Below, one piece after another: positions 55,458 through 64,000 of a stretch of 64,000 nt of DNA. The position numbers and the translations under genes are program-made. Positions within the stretch are counted from its first letter, which is position 1. Each line of letters opens with the position of its first letter. The notes beneath the pieces are model-generated. The model did not search any database. It worked only from the letters and a program-made list of their open reading frames with translations, and was not told where the DNA came from. This DNA comes from Nitrospinota bacterium. Its GTDB lineage: Bacteria > Nitrospinota_A > UBA7883 > JACRGQ01. The stretch is from NCBI GenBank assembly GCA_016212275.1, contig JACRGR010000032.1:1-64000 (forward strand), in the 5' to 3' direction.

Positions 55458-56180
55458 TTAAACGTAGCCGAGGCATTTTTGGTAATATTGCGCCACCGCC
55501 CGCGCCGGGGCGGAATCCCCCTCGGCGAAATTCAGGCCTAAATGGAACTTCCCGCAATTCTCGCGCACGCTTTTAATGAGGCCGGAAAGCCCGCTTATCC
55601 CTTTGCCGTCCGGCAAGGCCCCGAACAGCGACAGGGTGCTTCCCACATCCCATCCATCGCGCTTGTCCAGGGCGACCCGCGCCCCAACGGCGGAAACATC
55701 GAGAATCGCCCCATTTTGCCGGGCGGGGGCGGAGGGATTCCCCACCTCCACCGGCACCATCACGTTTATCCGTTTGGATTTCCGCAGGCAGAATTTTTCT
55801 ATGTTGTTTGGATATTCAAGCACCACGAGGCCCGCCTTGGGGTGTATCCGCAGGAAAAAGGTTTTGAACCCGTACACCACCCCTTCGGAAAGGAACCGCA
55901 CCACCACCGAGGAGTTGAACTCCATCGGCGCCGGTTTGCCGTCCGCCATCGGAACGTCCACCAACAGATACCCCTGCTCGGCGATCTGCATGATCGGCTT
56001 GCCGCCGCCCGACGTGATGTCCGCGAACACATAGGTGTTTTCCTTCGCCCCTCGGAAGGTGGTGGGATATTTTATCCCCTTCCACTCCACCGACATCGGT
56101 TCGCCCACCGCGCACAACGATTCGAGCTCCAGTTTCGTTTTCGCCCCGGATTCAGCGGCAACTGCACTGTTCATTTTCAT
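55458..56180 (-). CDS. PilZ domain protein, 240 residues
   Basis: An N-terminal YcgR_N-like domain (about 20-110) followed by PilZ: RKSKRINVMVPV gives RxxxR, DVSAVGARVAL gives DxSxxG. Both c-di-GMP motifs are therefore intact. There is no membrane segment. The ATG at 56180 has AAAGGGGTA before it; a second ATG two codons later is possible. First gene of the operon; the 250 bases upstream to the RND gene end show no gene. Confidence 0.83.
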   Translation of the reverse strand: MKMNSAVAAESGAKTKLELESLCAVGEPMSVEWKGIKYPTTFRGAKENTYVFADITSGGGKPIMQIAEQGYLLVDVPMADGKPAPMEFNSSVVVRFLSEGVVYGFKTFFLRIHPKAGLVVLEYPNNIEKFCLRKSKRINVMVPVEVGNPSAPARQNGAILDVSAVGARVALDKRDGWDVGSTLSLFGALPDGKGISGLSGLIKSVRENCGKFHLGLNFAEGDSAPARAVAQYYQKCLGYV

Positions 56181-56432
56181 TACCCCTTTTTGCTTGCCAA
56201 CTACGCTGAAAGACGTATTCAAAAAATTGGACGTTTCAGTTATCGCAATTGTAACTAATTCATTATCAAAAGAGTTGGTGGTTATTTAGGGGGTTGGTGT
56301 AAATGCCATAAATGGGTTATTCACCCCCCAATTCCGCCACTATCTATTGGCTTTTCTCTGTGACGAAATGGCGCGGTTCATTACTCGCGCGCAACGGCGC
56401 AATACGGATGGAATGGGGAATGGAATAATCGT

Positions 56433-59400
56433 TTACGCGGCGGTTTTCCGCGCGGCGCGTTTTTCCAGCCGGTGCATGATGAGCGAATAGACCGCCGGCA
56501 CCACCACCAGCGTGAGGAACGTGGAACTGATCATGCCGCCGATGACGGCGATTGCCAGCGGGCCGTTGGTATCGGCCCCCGCGCCCAGCCCCAGCGCCGC
56601 CGGGAGCATGGCGAAGATGACGGTGAAGCTCGTCATCAACACCGGGCGCATCCGTATCGGGCACGCTTCGGTCAATGCGGTATCTATGTCCTTCCCTTCT
56701 TCGCGCAGTTGGTTGGTGAAATCCACCAGCAGGATGGAATTTTTCGCCACCAGCCCCATCAAAAGCACAAGGCCAATCATCGAATAGATGTTCAGCGTGT
56801 TCCGCGTGACCCACAACGCCGCCAAACCCCCGATGATCGCCAGCGGCTGTGCCAGCATGATGATGAACGGCTGAACGAACGAATTGAACTGGCTGGACAG
56901 CACCATGTACAAAAGGACGATGGCCAGCGTGAACGCGAAGAGCATGTACCCCATCGTCTTGCCCATTTCCTCGGCCTGTCCGCGCAGGCGCACTTCGTAC
57001 CCCGCGGGCAATATCTCGCGCCCCACGGCCCGCACTTTTTCCGCCGCGTCGCCCAACGGGACGGTGGGAGTGCTGAAGAAATTCGCCGCATAGCGAAGGT
57101 CCAGCCGCGATATGACGGCGGGTCCCACCTCCGCCTTCACATCGGCCACGGTATCCAGCCGCACCAGTTTTCCTTCCTTGCTCCGCACATATATCCGGCT
57201 CATGTCGGCGGGGGATTCCAGTTGTCCTTCCGCCGCTTTCATGCGCACGTCGTACCGTTCGCCGTCCCCCGGCTCGTCGTTGTACTTCGCCACGTCGAAC
57301 CCGCCCATCAGCACGTTCACCGCCTGCGTGAGGTCCATCGAGCTGATGCCCAGGCTGGCGGCGCGGGTGCGGTCAATGTGCAGGTTTATCTGCGGCATGT
57401 CGAGTTGCACGTCCAGATCAACCCTCCCCAGCGCGCCGTCCTGGTTCACCTTGCGTTTCATCTCGTTCGCCAGGCGCGAGACCTCGCCGAGGTTCGTGCC
57501 GGAAAGCGAGAACTGCAAAGGCTCCCCGCGCTGGCCGCCCACTATCGGCACAATGGCGGGAAACGCCATCACGCCGGGAATCGCCGAGAACTTCTTGCCC
57601 AGTTCAGCCATGATCTCCTGTTGGCTGGGCTTCCGCTCACCCCGCGGGGTGAGCCGCACGAACGCAAGCCCCTGGTTCACCTGTCCCGCCTGCCCCAGCC
57701 CGATGGCGGTGAAATAGGTCGCTATTCCCGGCTGGGCGCCGAGTATTCCCTCGATCTGTTTGAGCCGCCCGTTCGTGTATTGGATGCTGGAACCCAGCGG
57801 CGTCTTGAAGAACACCAGAAAGCGACCTTCGTCCTCCTGCGGCACGAATTCCTTGCCCACCCCCGCGAAAAAGAGGCCGCTGGAAAGCACCGCCGCCACC
57901 GTGAACGCCACCACGCGCCAGCGGTACTTGAGCGAAAGCCCCAGCAGGTATTGGTAATGCTCGTCCATCTTCCTGAATATCCGGTCGAAGAACCGGTACA
58001 GCTTTCCGTGCTCTTCCTCCTTCGCCACGCGCAGGTAGCGCGAGCAGAGCATCGGCGTGAGCGTCATGGAAACGAACCACGAGGCCATCACGCCAACCGT
58101 GACCACCACGGCGAACGACTTGAAGAACCGCCCGATGATGCCCCCCATGAATATGACCGGGAAAAAGATGGATACCAGCGTGAGCGTGGCGGCCAGCACG
58201 GCGAACACCACCTGCCGCGATCCGTTGATGGCCGCGCTCATCGGCTCCGGATCTATCTCCTCGCGGTGGCGGAAGATGTTTTCCAGCACCACTATCGCGT
58301 CGTCCACCACCACGCCGATGAGGAGCAGAAGGGCCAAAAGCGTGAGGGAGTTGAACGTGAAGCCCGAAAAGTACATGGCGGCGATAGCCGAGAGCAACGA
58401 CACCGGGATGGCGGTGATGATGATGGCGGTGGCGCGGAAACTCTTGAGGAACATCAGCACCACCAAACCGGCGAGGATAACGCTCTCCACCAGATGTTCC
58501 TTGAGGGAGTTCACCATCTCCTGAATGAACAGCGCGTCGTTGGACGCCTGCTGTATCTTCAGACCCGGCGGGAGGTTCGGGATGATCTCCTTGTTCAGCC
58601 GTTCCCACACCGCGTCCACCACCGCCACGGTGTTCGCCTTGCTCACCTTCACGATGCCGAGACCCACGTTCGGCTTGCCGTTGAAATTGGCCAGCTGGCG
58701 GAAATCGGCAAGTCCGTCCTCCACCTGCGCCACGTCCGCCAGCCGCACCGGGGCGCCCTCGCGGTAGCCCACGATCATCTGGCGTATGGCGGGAAGGCTG
58801 TGGAACTCGGCGTCCAGCTTTATCAAGAATTCCACATCGCGCCCGGACAAAAAGCCGCCGGGTTGCACCACATGTTCCGCGTTGAAGGCGTTGAGCACGT
58901 CCTGTATCGCCACCCCGTAGGATGCCAGCGCGGAAAGGTTCAGGTTCACCCGTATCTGCCGCTTGCGCTCGCCGCCCAGCCGCACTTCGCCCACGCCGTT
59001 GATGTTCTCCAGACGCTTCTTGACCACGTTGCGCGCGTACAGGTTCAGGTCCTGCAAGGTGCGGTCCCCCTGCAACGACAGCCACATCACCGGCTGGGCG
59101 CCGACCTCCACCTTGGCCACCACCGGGGGATCGGTGCCGCGCGGGAGCTGGTTGAGCACCTGGTTCACCTTCGCCTGCACCTCGTTGAAGGCCACGTCGG
59201 CGTTCTTGTCCAGATCGAACTCGATGGCGACGATGGAGATGCCGGGGGAGGAGGTGGACTGGATATGGTTGACGCCGGGCACGGCGTTCACCGCCGACTC
59301 GATGACGTTGGTGATGTTGGAATCCACGATGTTCGGGTTCGCCCCGCGCAGGGCGGTCATCACGGTGATGACGGGGAACTCGATCTGCGGGAAGCGGTCA

Positions 59401-59501
59401 ACGCCCAGCCGCTGATAGCCGATGATCCCCATCAGCATGAGTACGCCGCTCATCATGAACGCCAGCACATGCCGGCGTATGGATAATTCCGGTAAGCTCA
59501 C
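56433..59501 (-). CDS. RND efflux pump inner-membrane transporter (HAE1-like)
   Basis: 1022 residues, the usual length. Twelve membrane helices and two large periplasmic loops. Landmarks: GANPNIVDSNITNVIESAVNAV near the start, the proton-relay Asp pair in LLLIGVVVDDAIVVLENI, FPVIFMGGIIGRFFKSF, and the second-half LVLLMGLVAKNSILLVDF. It exports drugs, lipids or other hydrophobic compounds with the fusion protein encoded just upstream. No TolC-type outer-membrane gene is adjacent, so it must use a shared one. ATGA overlap with the fusion-protein gene. Confidence 0.95.
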   Translation of the reverse strand: MSLPELSIRRHVLAFMMSGVLMLMGIIGYQRLGVDRFPQIEFPVITVMTALRGANPNIVDSNITNVIESAVNAVPGVNHIQSTSSPGISIVAIEFDLDKNADVAFNEVQAKVNQVLNQLPRGTDPPVVAKVEVGAQPVMWLSLQGDRTLQDLNLYARNVVKKRLENINGVGEVRLGGERKRQIRVNLNLSALASYGVAIQDVLNAFNAEHVVQPGGFLSGRDVEFLIKLDAEFHSLPAIRQMIVGYREGAPVRLADVAQVEDGLADFRQLANFNGKPNVGLGIVKVSKANTVAVVDAVWERLNKEIIPNLPPGLKIQQASNDALFIQEMVNSLKEHLVESVILAGLVVLMFLKSFRATAIIITAIPVSLLSAIAAMYFSGFTFNSLTLLALLLLIGVVVDDAIVVLENIFRHREEIDPEPMSAAINGSRQVVFAVLAATLTLVSIFFPVIFMGGIIGRFFKSFAVVVTVGVMASWFVSMTLTPMLCSRYLRVAKEEEHGKLYRFFDRIFRKMDEHYQYLLGLSLKYRWRVVAFTVAAVLSSGLFFAGVGKEFVPQEDEGRFLVFFKTPLGSSIQYTNGRLKQIEGILGAQPGIATYFTAIGLGQAGQVNQGLAFVRLTPRGERKPSQQEIMAELGKKFSAIPGVMAFPAIVPIVGGQRGEPLQFSLSGTNLGEVSRLANEMKRKVNQDGALGRVDLDVQLDMPQINLHIDRTRAASLGISSMDLTQAVNVLMGGFDVAKYNDEPGDGERYDVRMKAAEGQLESPADMSRIYVRSKEGKLVRLDTVADVKAEVGPAVISRLDLRYAANFFSTPTVPLGDAAEKVRAVGREILPAGYEVRLRGQAEEMGKTMGYMLFAFTLAIVLLYMVLSSQFNSFVQPFIIMLAQPLAIIGGLAALWVTRNTLNIYSMIGLVLLMGLVAKNSILLVDFTNQLREEGKDIDTALTEACPIRMRPVLMTSFTVIFAMLPAALGLGAGADTNGPLAIAVIGGMISSTFLTLVVVPAVYSLIMHRLEKRAARKTAA

Positions 59502-60595
59502 TGTTGTCTTTTTTCCTGTATTTTCACCGGCGCGCCGTCGGTCAAAAAGCCCGCGCCGTCCGCCGCCAGCGTCTCGCCTTCGCGCACGCCGTCAACGATC
59601 TCCACCATGCCGTCCTGCCGCGCGCCGGTGCGGACTATCCGCTGGGCCGCTTTTCCGCCCTCCACCACATACACCACTTCGCCCGCCGGACGCAGTACCA
59701 CGCTCAGCGCCGGGACCACCACCGCGTTGTGGTGCTTGCCCACCAGCACGCTCCCGTTCACGCTGGCGCCGGACTTCCAGCCGCCGGGGTTGTGCTTGTA
59801 AACGATGGCGTCTATGGCGCGGCTCCCCGCCGTTATGGTCGGTTTTATCTCCGCCACCACGCCGTCGTGCTCCCTGCCGGGATCAACCGGGGTGGAAAGC
59901 CGCACCGGCTGGCCCGCCTTTATCCGGTGTGCCGCCGTTTCGGGGAACGGCAGGTGTATCTGAAATTTTTCCTCGTTGCTCACCACGAACAGCGGCTTGC
60001 CCACGGCAAGGTAGTCCCCCACCGATACCATCCGGTTTTGCACCTTGCCGGAAACGGGGGCCATTATCCTGCTCTTCCCCAAATCGCGCTCAGCCCCCGA
60101 AAGCTGGGCGCGCGCGCCGGTCAGTTGCTCCTTGATCGCGGATAGCTGGGCCTCCGCGTCGTCCACCTGGCTTTGGGAAACCACCTTTTGCTCCAAAAGC
60201 GACCTCAGCCGCTCGATGTTCTTCTGCTGGTTCGCGGTCAAGGTCTCCAGCCGCGCCGCATCGGCCCTCATGGAGGAAAGGCGCAGTTTCAGGTCCGCGT
60301 CGTCCAATAGGGCGAGTGTCTCACCCTCGTTCACCGTGTCGCCGTTATCCACCATCACCTGAGCCACGCGGCCCGCCACCTCGGCGGACACGGTGGGGGC
60401 ATTGCGGCTTTCGATATAGCCCACCGATTCCTCGCGCAGTTCCACCGGGCGCAACACCGCTTGCGCGGCGGTGATGGGGGTGGGGCGAGGCCCCTTCTGC
60501 GCGTCACCGCCCGATTTTTTGTTGCAGGCGGCCACAGCCAACGCCGCCACACAGGCGGCAATGATGGCCACCGTCCTCGCCACTCCGGTTTTCAT
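59498..60595 (-). CDS. RND periplasmic adaptor (membrane fusion protein)
   Basis: 365 residues. Signal peptide with a Cys at about 24 (LAVAACNKKSGG) that fits a lipobox, so probably lipid-anchored in the inner membrane. Then the lipoyl half-motifs (AEVAGRVAQVMVDNGDTVNEG, and MAPVSGKVQNRMVSVGDYL) around an alpha-hairpin (about 90-160), followed by the beta-barrel and membrane-proximal domains. It joins the RND pump to an outer-membrane channel. Coupled to both neighbours by ATGA overlaps. Confidence 0.94.
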   Translation of the reverse strand: MKTGVARTVAIIAACVAALAVAACNKKSGGDAQKGPRPTPITAAQAVLRPVELREESVGYIESRNAPTVSAEVAGRVAQVMVDNGDTVNEGETLALLDDADLKLRLSSMRADAARLETLTANQQKNIERLRSLLEQKVVSQSQVDDAEAQLSAIKEQLTGARAQLSGAERDLGKSRIMAPVSGKVQNRMVSVGDYLAVGKPLFVVSNEEKFQIHLPFPETAAHRIKAGQPVRLSTPVDPGREHDGVVAEIKPTITAGSRAIDAIVYKHNPGGWKSGASVNGSVLVGKHHNAVVVPALSVVLRPAGEVVYVVEGGKAAQRIVRTGARQDGMVEIVDGVREGETLAADGAGFLTDGAPVKIQEKRQQ

Positions 60596-61275
60596 CGTGC
60601 CGTTCTCCTTATTTTTTTTGCTGGGGCCTTCACGCCGGACAAAATGATGTCCGAAAGGGTTTTCACATACCGCGCGGGATCGTCCGTCAGGCGGAATTCC
60701 TTGTAGTGGCGCAGTACGTCGCGGTTCAGGAAAAAAAAGACGTTCGCGGCGATGATCATCACGGCCACCGCCGCCGGGTCCATGTCCTTGCGCAGTTCAC
60801 CGCTCTTTTGACCGTCGCGGATGACCTGGGTGAGCATGCTGAAGTTCCGCGCGAAACCGCCCTCGGCAAGCTCCCGGCTCCGGCGGGGGCTGTCCAGCAA
60901 TATCTCGGTAAGCACCAGCCGGGCGATGTCGGAATGGTCCAGCAACGCTTTCAGGTGCGCCTCGGCGAAACGGGGGAGCCGCTTGGCGAGCGGTTCATGG
61001 TCCGATTCGAAATCATGGATGAGTTCGCGCACCCCTTCGGAAGCGGCCTGGATAACGGCGGCGTACAGGCCGTCCTTCGTGGGAAAATGGTGATAGATGT
61101 TCGCCTTGCTCACGCCGGCCTTTTTTGCGATGGCGCTCATGGAGGCGGCGGAGAACCCGCGCTCGGCGAACAGGCTTTCGGCGGCGCACAGGATGCGCCG
61201 GGCGCCCTGGGAGGGGCCGCAGGTTGTTTTCTTTTTCGCTCGTGCCGTTTTCGTGTGCGCCTCCCTGGGTTGCAA
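60592..61275 (-). CDS. TetR family repressor of the efflux operon
   Basis: 227 residues. The N-terminal HTH is FSAASMSAIAKKAGVSKANIYHHFPTKDGLYA-type TetR (about 40-75). The ligand domain has the AcrR-like MIIAANVFFFLNRD. The start is a TTG with AAGGC before it; no ATG occurs before residue 46. The palindrome 8 bases upstream of the start is an obvious operator, so it represses itself and the mfp-rnd genes that follow. First gene of the operon. Confidence 0.92.
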   Translation of the reverse strand: MQPREAHTKTARAKKKTTCGPSQGARRILCAAESLFAERGFSAASMSAIAKKAGVSKANIYHHFPTKDGLYAAVIQAASEGVRELIHDFESDHEPLAKRLPRFAEAHLKALLDHSDIARLVLTEILLDSPRRSRELAEGGFARNFSMLTQVIRDGQKSGELRKDMDPAAVAVMIIAANVFFFLNRDVLRHYKEFRLTDDPARYVKTLSDIILSGVKAPAKKIRRTAR

Positions 61276-61282
61276 GTTGCCT

Positions 61283-61298
61283 TACCGAACGGTCGGTA
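61283..61298. promoter_or_regulatory. TetR-type operator of the efflux operon
   Basis: TACCGA-ACGG-TCGGTA: perfect 6-base arms with the TACCGACCGGTCGGTA-like sequence bound by many AcrR/TetR repressors. It lies between the start codon and a likely -10 (TATATT on the minus strand near 61305), so binding would block transcription. Confidence 0.8.
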
Positions 61299-61419
61299 GA
61301 TTTAAATATACCATAAAAACCGCCCGGCCAAAACGGGTTTCCGGAAGATGATGGAAGATCAAGGAAGCGGGCTTTCAATTTCCGTCCGCCGGGGGTAGAA
61401 TCAGGCCGAGGGAACAAGT

Positions 61420-61602
61420 ATGGCTATTATGTCGGTAAGCACGTCGCCAAGTCCAAAGTACGAACCCGCCACGGCGAACAACACGGTGGAACAGCGCGAC
61501 CGCGCGGAAAACCGCGGAAAGATCGAAAAGAAGGAAGAAAGCGTTCAACGCTCGGAACAAAAGATCGCCGAGGCCCACAGCCGCGTCAATGTGACCGTTT
61601 AA
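61420..61602 (+). CDS. Small hypothetical protein, 60 residues
   Basis: A hydrophilic helical peptide with a long charged stretch (RDRAENRGKIEKKEESVQRSE) and no Cys, membrane segment or signal. GAGGGAAC lies before the ATG. It is the only gene on its strand between two minus-strand genes. Codon use matches the neighbours. Family unknown. Confidence 0.6.
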   Translation: MAIMSVSTSPSPKYEPATANNTVEQRDRAENRGKIEKKEESVQRSEQKIAEAHSRVNVTV

Positions 61603-61646
61603 CCCCGCCGGAAAGAGCTATCCGCGCAAAAAAGGCGCGGAAATAT

Positions 61647-61988
61647 TTACCAGTCTATATCGTCCTGGGGAACCGGTACGCCCGCTATCTTGGCACCCTG
61701 GATGGACGGCCCGTTCGGAAACAGCCGGTACAGGTAACGCGCGCTCCCCTTCTGCGCGCCAAGGGTTTTGCCCACTTCACGCATGAGGTCTTTCACTTTC
61801 AGGGGAACCTGATGCTTCTGGTAGTACTCTCTTATAAACGTCAGAATCTCCCAGTGGTACTCCGTCAGTTCCAAGCCTTCTTCGCGGGCAACACGATCGG
61901 CCGAAGCCTTGTCCCACGATGGCAGTTGAACCTTCGCGTACCCTTTTCCTGTGCCTGTTTCGCTTGATTCAGCCGTTCCCATAAACAT
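61647..61988 (-). CDS. DsrC/TusE family protein lacking the catalytic cysteines
   Basis: 113 residues from the ATG after GGAGG. The fold of the DsrC family is clear: LTEYHWEILTFIREYYQKHQVPLKVKDLMREVGK and RYLYRLFPNGPSIQGAKIAGVP. The family C-terminal arm normally ends in one (TusE) or two (DsrC) cysteines that carry sulfur; here the arm ends QDDIDW and the whole protein has no Cys. It cannot do sulfur relay and may be a regulatory member of the family. No dsr or tus genes are nearby. The N-terminal 15 residues are an extra, disordered extension. Confidence 0.88.
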   Translation of the reverse strand: MFMGTAESSETGTGKGYAKVQLPSWDKASADRVAREEGLELTEYHWEILTFIREYYQKHQVPLKVKDLMREVGKTLGAQKGSARYLYRLFPNGPSIQGAKIAGVPVPQDDIDW

Positions 61989-62198
61989 ACTGTCCTCCAA
62001 TCAATGGCGACATTGTAACACATACAAACACAAATTTTACTAACACCAAATATAATTTTATTTAGTAGCCACTTATTTTTCAATGCAATAAGCAGGGAGA
62101 ATAGTAAATAAACGTTCCATGATTATCTGAATCATTACAATATGGGCTGGACTTTTAGGGGTAGATTTAAGCTAGCCTATTTCTCAAAATGAGCCGGA

Positions 62199-62420
62199 TC
62201 AGGTCCGGACGAACTGCAGATACGCTTTCACCGCCATCAAAATGAACGGAGAGGCGTGGAGGAAAAGGTCGAAAATATCAATCGGTCGCTTGAGGTTCCC
62301 CTCATACAGCAGACCGATCTTCTCAATAAGGTGCGGGGTGTGGCCGAGCGGCGCGGTCCCCAGAAGCACCGCCGCGATGATTAGGTAACTCCACGGAATA
62401 TTCCCGATAGCGTTCAGCAT
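62199..62420 (-). CDS. Small membrane protein, 73 residues
   Basis: Two hydrophobic segments (about 10-27 and 54-70) around a conserved-looking middle: LGTAPLGHTPHLIEKIGLL and LKRPIDIFDLFLHASP. Similar 70-residue proteins are often labelled RND transporter in databases, a misleading name; the family has no proven role. The PIDIFDLFLHA stretch is the recognisable hallmark. Single gene; the 210 bases between it and the DsrC-like gene are AT-rich without a feature I can name. Confidence 0.7.
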   Translation of the reverse strand: MLNAIGNIPWSYLIIAAVLLGTAPLGHTPHLIEKIGLLYEGNLKRPIDIFDLFLHASPFILMAVKAYLQFVRT

Positions 62421-62633
62421 TGGCGTTTTGTTCAGCCCCTTTTTCCCCGGCGACGCTCAACCCTTGCTTGAGCCAAGGGTGGCAACGTACACAGCGCCAA
62501 GACCGCCGTAAGGAGCATCATTACTGTCATCATACACAGTATAGAGCCGCAAACCGGCGGAACGGTTCTTTCCCCGACACACCCCAATAAAAGTGTTTGC
62601 CGGAGCGGAGGTTGTCGTAGAATATGGGGCCTT

Positions 62634-64000
62634 ATGACGGACTTTAACAAGATATTGGAAAGCATGGACAAGGAATTCGACCACACCGCGGTCGAAAACC
62701 GGTGCCGGACGCTGTGGGAAGAAAGCGGCATCCACCGCTACGATCCCAACAAAGGCGGCGAGGTGTTCTCCGTGGACACTCCCCCGCCCTACGTCTCCGC
62801 GGCGCACCTGCATGTGGGGCATGCGATGAGCTACTCGCAGGCGGAATTCATCATCCGCTTCCAGCGGATGAAGGGAAAGAACATCTACTACCCGATGGGG
62901 TTCGACGATAACGGACTGCCCACCGAGCGGTATGTGGAACAGACCCACAAGATCAACAAGCGTACCATCAGCCGGGCCGACTTCATAAAGCTGTGCCTCG
63001 AAGAGACGAAAAAAGGGGCCGCCGAGTACGAAGAGCTGTGGCGCGCGCTGGGGCTTTCGGTGGACTGGAGCCTGCGGTACTCCACCATAGACCCGCTGTG
63101 CCGGAAGACCGCCCAAAAATCGTTCATCGAACTTTTCAACAAGGGACTCATCTACCGCGCCAACGAGCCGGTGCTGTGGGACACGCATTTCGAGACCGCG
63201 CTCTCGCAGGCGGATCTCGACTCCCTCACCCGCAAAACACAACTCAACGACATCGCGTTCAAGGCGCCGGACGGCACGGCATTGGTCATATCCACCACCC
63301 GGCCCGAACTTCTGCCGGGATGCGTGGCGCTGTACTGCAACCCGAACGATGAGCGCTACAAGCGCCTCATCGGCTCCCGCGCCATCGTCCCGCTGTTCGG
63401 GTTCGAGGTGCCGGTGCTGGCCGACGAGGAGGTGCTGGCCGATTTCGGCACCGGGCTGATGATGGTCTGCACCTTCGGCGACAGCGACGACGTGCGCCGA
63501 TGGAAACGCGACAACCTGAACACGCGCATCTGCCTGAACCCGGACGGACGCTTTAACGACTTGGCGGGCAAATACGCCGGGATGAAAGGCGAGAACGCCC
63601 GCAAATCAATATTGGAAGACCTGAAAGCGGGCGGCCACTTCATATCCGCCAAAACGGTGGAGCAAAACGTGGCCGTTTCCGAGCGCTCCGGCACGCCGGT
63701 GGAGTTCCTCATCTTCCCGCAGTGGTTCATCAACGTCATGGGCGTGAAGCAGGAACTGCTGGAACGGAGCGGCCAACTGAAATGGCACCCCGACCTTATG
63801 AAGGTGCGGCTGGACCGCTGGGTGGAAGGGTTGAAATACGATTGGAACATCTCCCGCCAGCGGTTCTACGGCGTGCCGTTCCCGCTGTGGTACTGCGCCA
63901 AGTGCGGGCACCCCGTGCTGGCGGACGAAGGCAGTCTGCCGATTGACCCGACCGAATCCCCCTGCCCCGCCGCGCAATGCGCGCAGTGCGGCGGCGCGGA
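62634..64000 (+). CDS. valS: Valyl-tRNA synthetase (3' end outside window)
   Basis: 455 codons are present and continuous to the right edge. HLHVGH (residues 58-63) is the class I HIGH motif; FDDNGLPTERYVE, FNKGLIYRANEPVLWD and the editing-domain sequence LVISTTRPELLPGCVAL mark a valyl-type enzyme. A zinc-ribbon-like pair (CAKCGHP, CAQCGG) lies near the end of what is visible; the KMSKS loop would be beyond the edge. The assignment to ValS rather than IleS or LeuS rests on the TTRPELLPG and DDNGLPTER forms. GGGG lies before the ATG, weakly. Confidence 0.9.
   Translation, partial: MTDFNKILESMDKEFDHTAVENRCRTLWEESGIHRYDPNKGGEVFSVDTPPPYVSAAHLHVGHAMSYSQAEFIIRFQRMKGKNIYYPMGFDDNGLPTERYVEQTHKINKRTISRADFIKLCLEETKKGAAEYEELWRALGLSVDWSLRYSTIDPLCRKTAQKSFIELFNKGLIYRANEPVLWDTHFETALSQADLDSLTRKTQLNDIAFKAPDGTALVISTTRPELLPGCVALYCNPNDERYKRLIGSRAIVPLFGFEVPVLADEEVLADFGTGLMMVCTFGDSDDVRRWKRDNLNTRICLNPDGRFNDLAGKYAGMKGENARKSILEDLKAGGHFISAKTVEQNVAVSERSGTPVEFLIFPQWFINVMGVKQELLERSGQLKWHPDLMKVRLDRWVEGLKYDWNISRQRFYGVPFPLWYCAKCGHPVLADEGSLPIDPTESPCPAAQCAQCGGA

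Noticed and set aside
56472-59486. 1004-codon plus-strand open frame opposite the RND transporter
   Set aside because: Antisense shadow of a clear RND gene; composition dominated by His, Arg and Gln with no motif.
62000-62198. AT-rich stretch upstream of the DsrC-like gene as a possible origin or sRNA
   Set aside because: No repeated boxes, promoter plus terminator pair or conserved structure could be seen.
62457-62560. 33-codon minus-strand frame with a hydrophobic start and basic end before the small membrane protein
   Set aside because: No ribosome site, no stop/start coupling that can be trusted, and too short to judge. Could be a leader peptide but unsupported.

Overview
The window is 64 kb of GC-rich, gene-dense chromosome from a Gram-negative bacterium: it has outer-membrane porins, RND efflux, PilZ/HD-GYP c-di-GMP proteins and a sigma-54 activator. 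The gene set (Pst system with enlarged permeases, monomeric isocitrate dehydrogenase, aconitase of about 640 residues, FleQ/FlrC-like activator, PgpH-type HD protein beside phoH and ybeY) suggests a deltaproteobacterial or Nitrospinota-like lineage. That placement is inference, because no rRNA is present. I found no tRNA, rRNA, CRISPR array, intact transposase or prophage.

Layout. 1-6.3 kb: phosphate uptake operon pstS-pstC-pstA-pstB-phoU (minus) with a likely Pho box. 6.4-9 kb: an OprP/OprO-like porin and two unknown genes. 9-11.4 kb: a small accessory patch with a decayed GxxExxY gene inside inverted repeats, a truncated HigA-like antitoxin and an AT-richer OLD-like ATPase/nuclease. 11.4-13.3 kb: a sigma-54 activator divergent from a sigma-54 promoter driving one or two microproteins. 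13.4-18.2 kb: squalene synthase-like enzyme, DODA-type dioxygenase with YceI, CDGSH protein, HEPN/MNT pair, greA and a lone receiver. 18.2-25 kb: phoH-pgpH-ybeY-HIT-mutS. 25.1-28.3 kb: repeats, a lipoprotein, a haem-binding protein, an orphan HigA and a HEPN-like gene. 28.5-33.9 kb: acn-icd-mdh, a TCA block in which the isocitrate dehydrogenase carries a histone-H1-like lysine tail. 34-40.2 kb: acetyltransferase, palindromic repeats, AbiU2-like gene, a ClpX-like unfoldase without zinc domain, outer-membrane protein, comF, PilZ and obgE.

40.3-48.9 kb is the most distinctive protein-coding region. Five tightly coupled genes (GT-C/TPR membrane protein, GT4 glycosyltransferase, cobalamin-type radical SAM, GT2 glycosyltransferase, SPASM radical SAM) probably build an uncharacterised surface glycan. 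Three of them appear to share the same extra domain. 48.9-52.9 kb: an M20 hydrolase, an HPr-domain fusion protein and rlmN. 53.1-53.23 kb: a consensus sigma-54 promoter followed by a non-coding segment with three hairpins, two C-rich single-stranded stretches and an intrinsic terminator. This is my strongest candidate for something undescribed, a sigma-54-dependent small RNA. 53.3-56.2 kb: a c-di-GMP operon (PilZ-PilZ-HD-GYP-Cys-rich peptide). 56.4-61.3 kb: an autoregulated tetR-MFP-RND efflux operon. 61.4-64 kb: small proteins, a cysteine-free DsrC relative and the start of valS.

Sigma-54 control links the activator at 11.4-12.7 kb, the microprotein promoter beside it and the candidate sRNA 40 kb away. 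Whether that one activator drives both promoters is a guess. The small AT-richer defence-like genes (OLD, HEPN-like, AbiU2-like) each sit next to short palindromic repeats, which suggests piecemeal acquisition.
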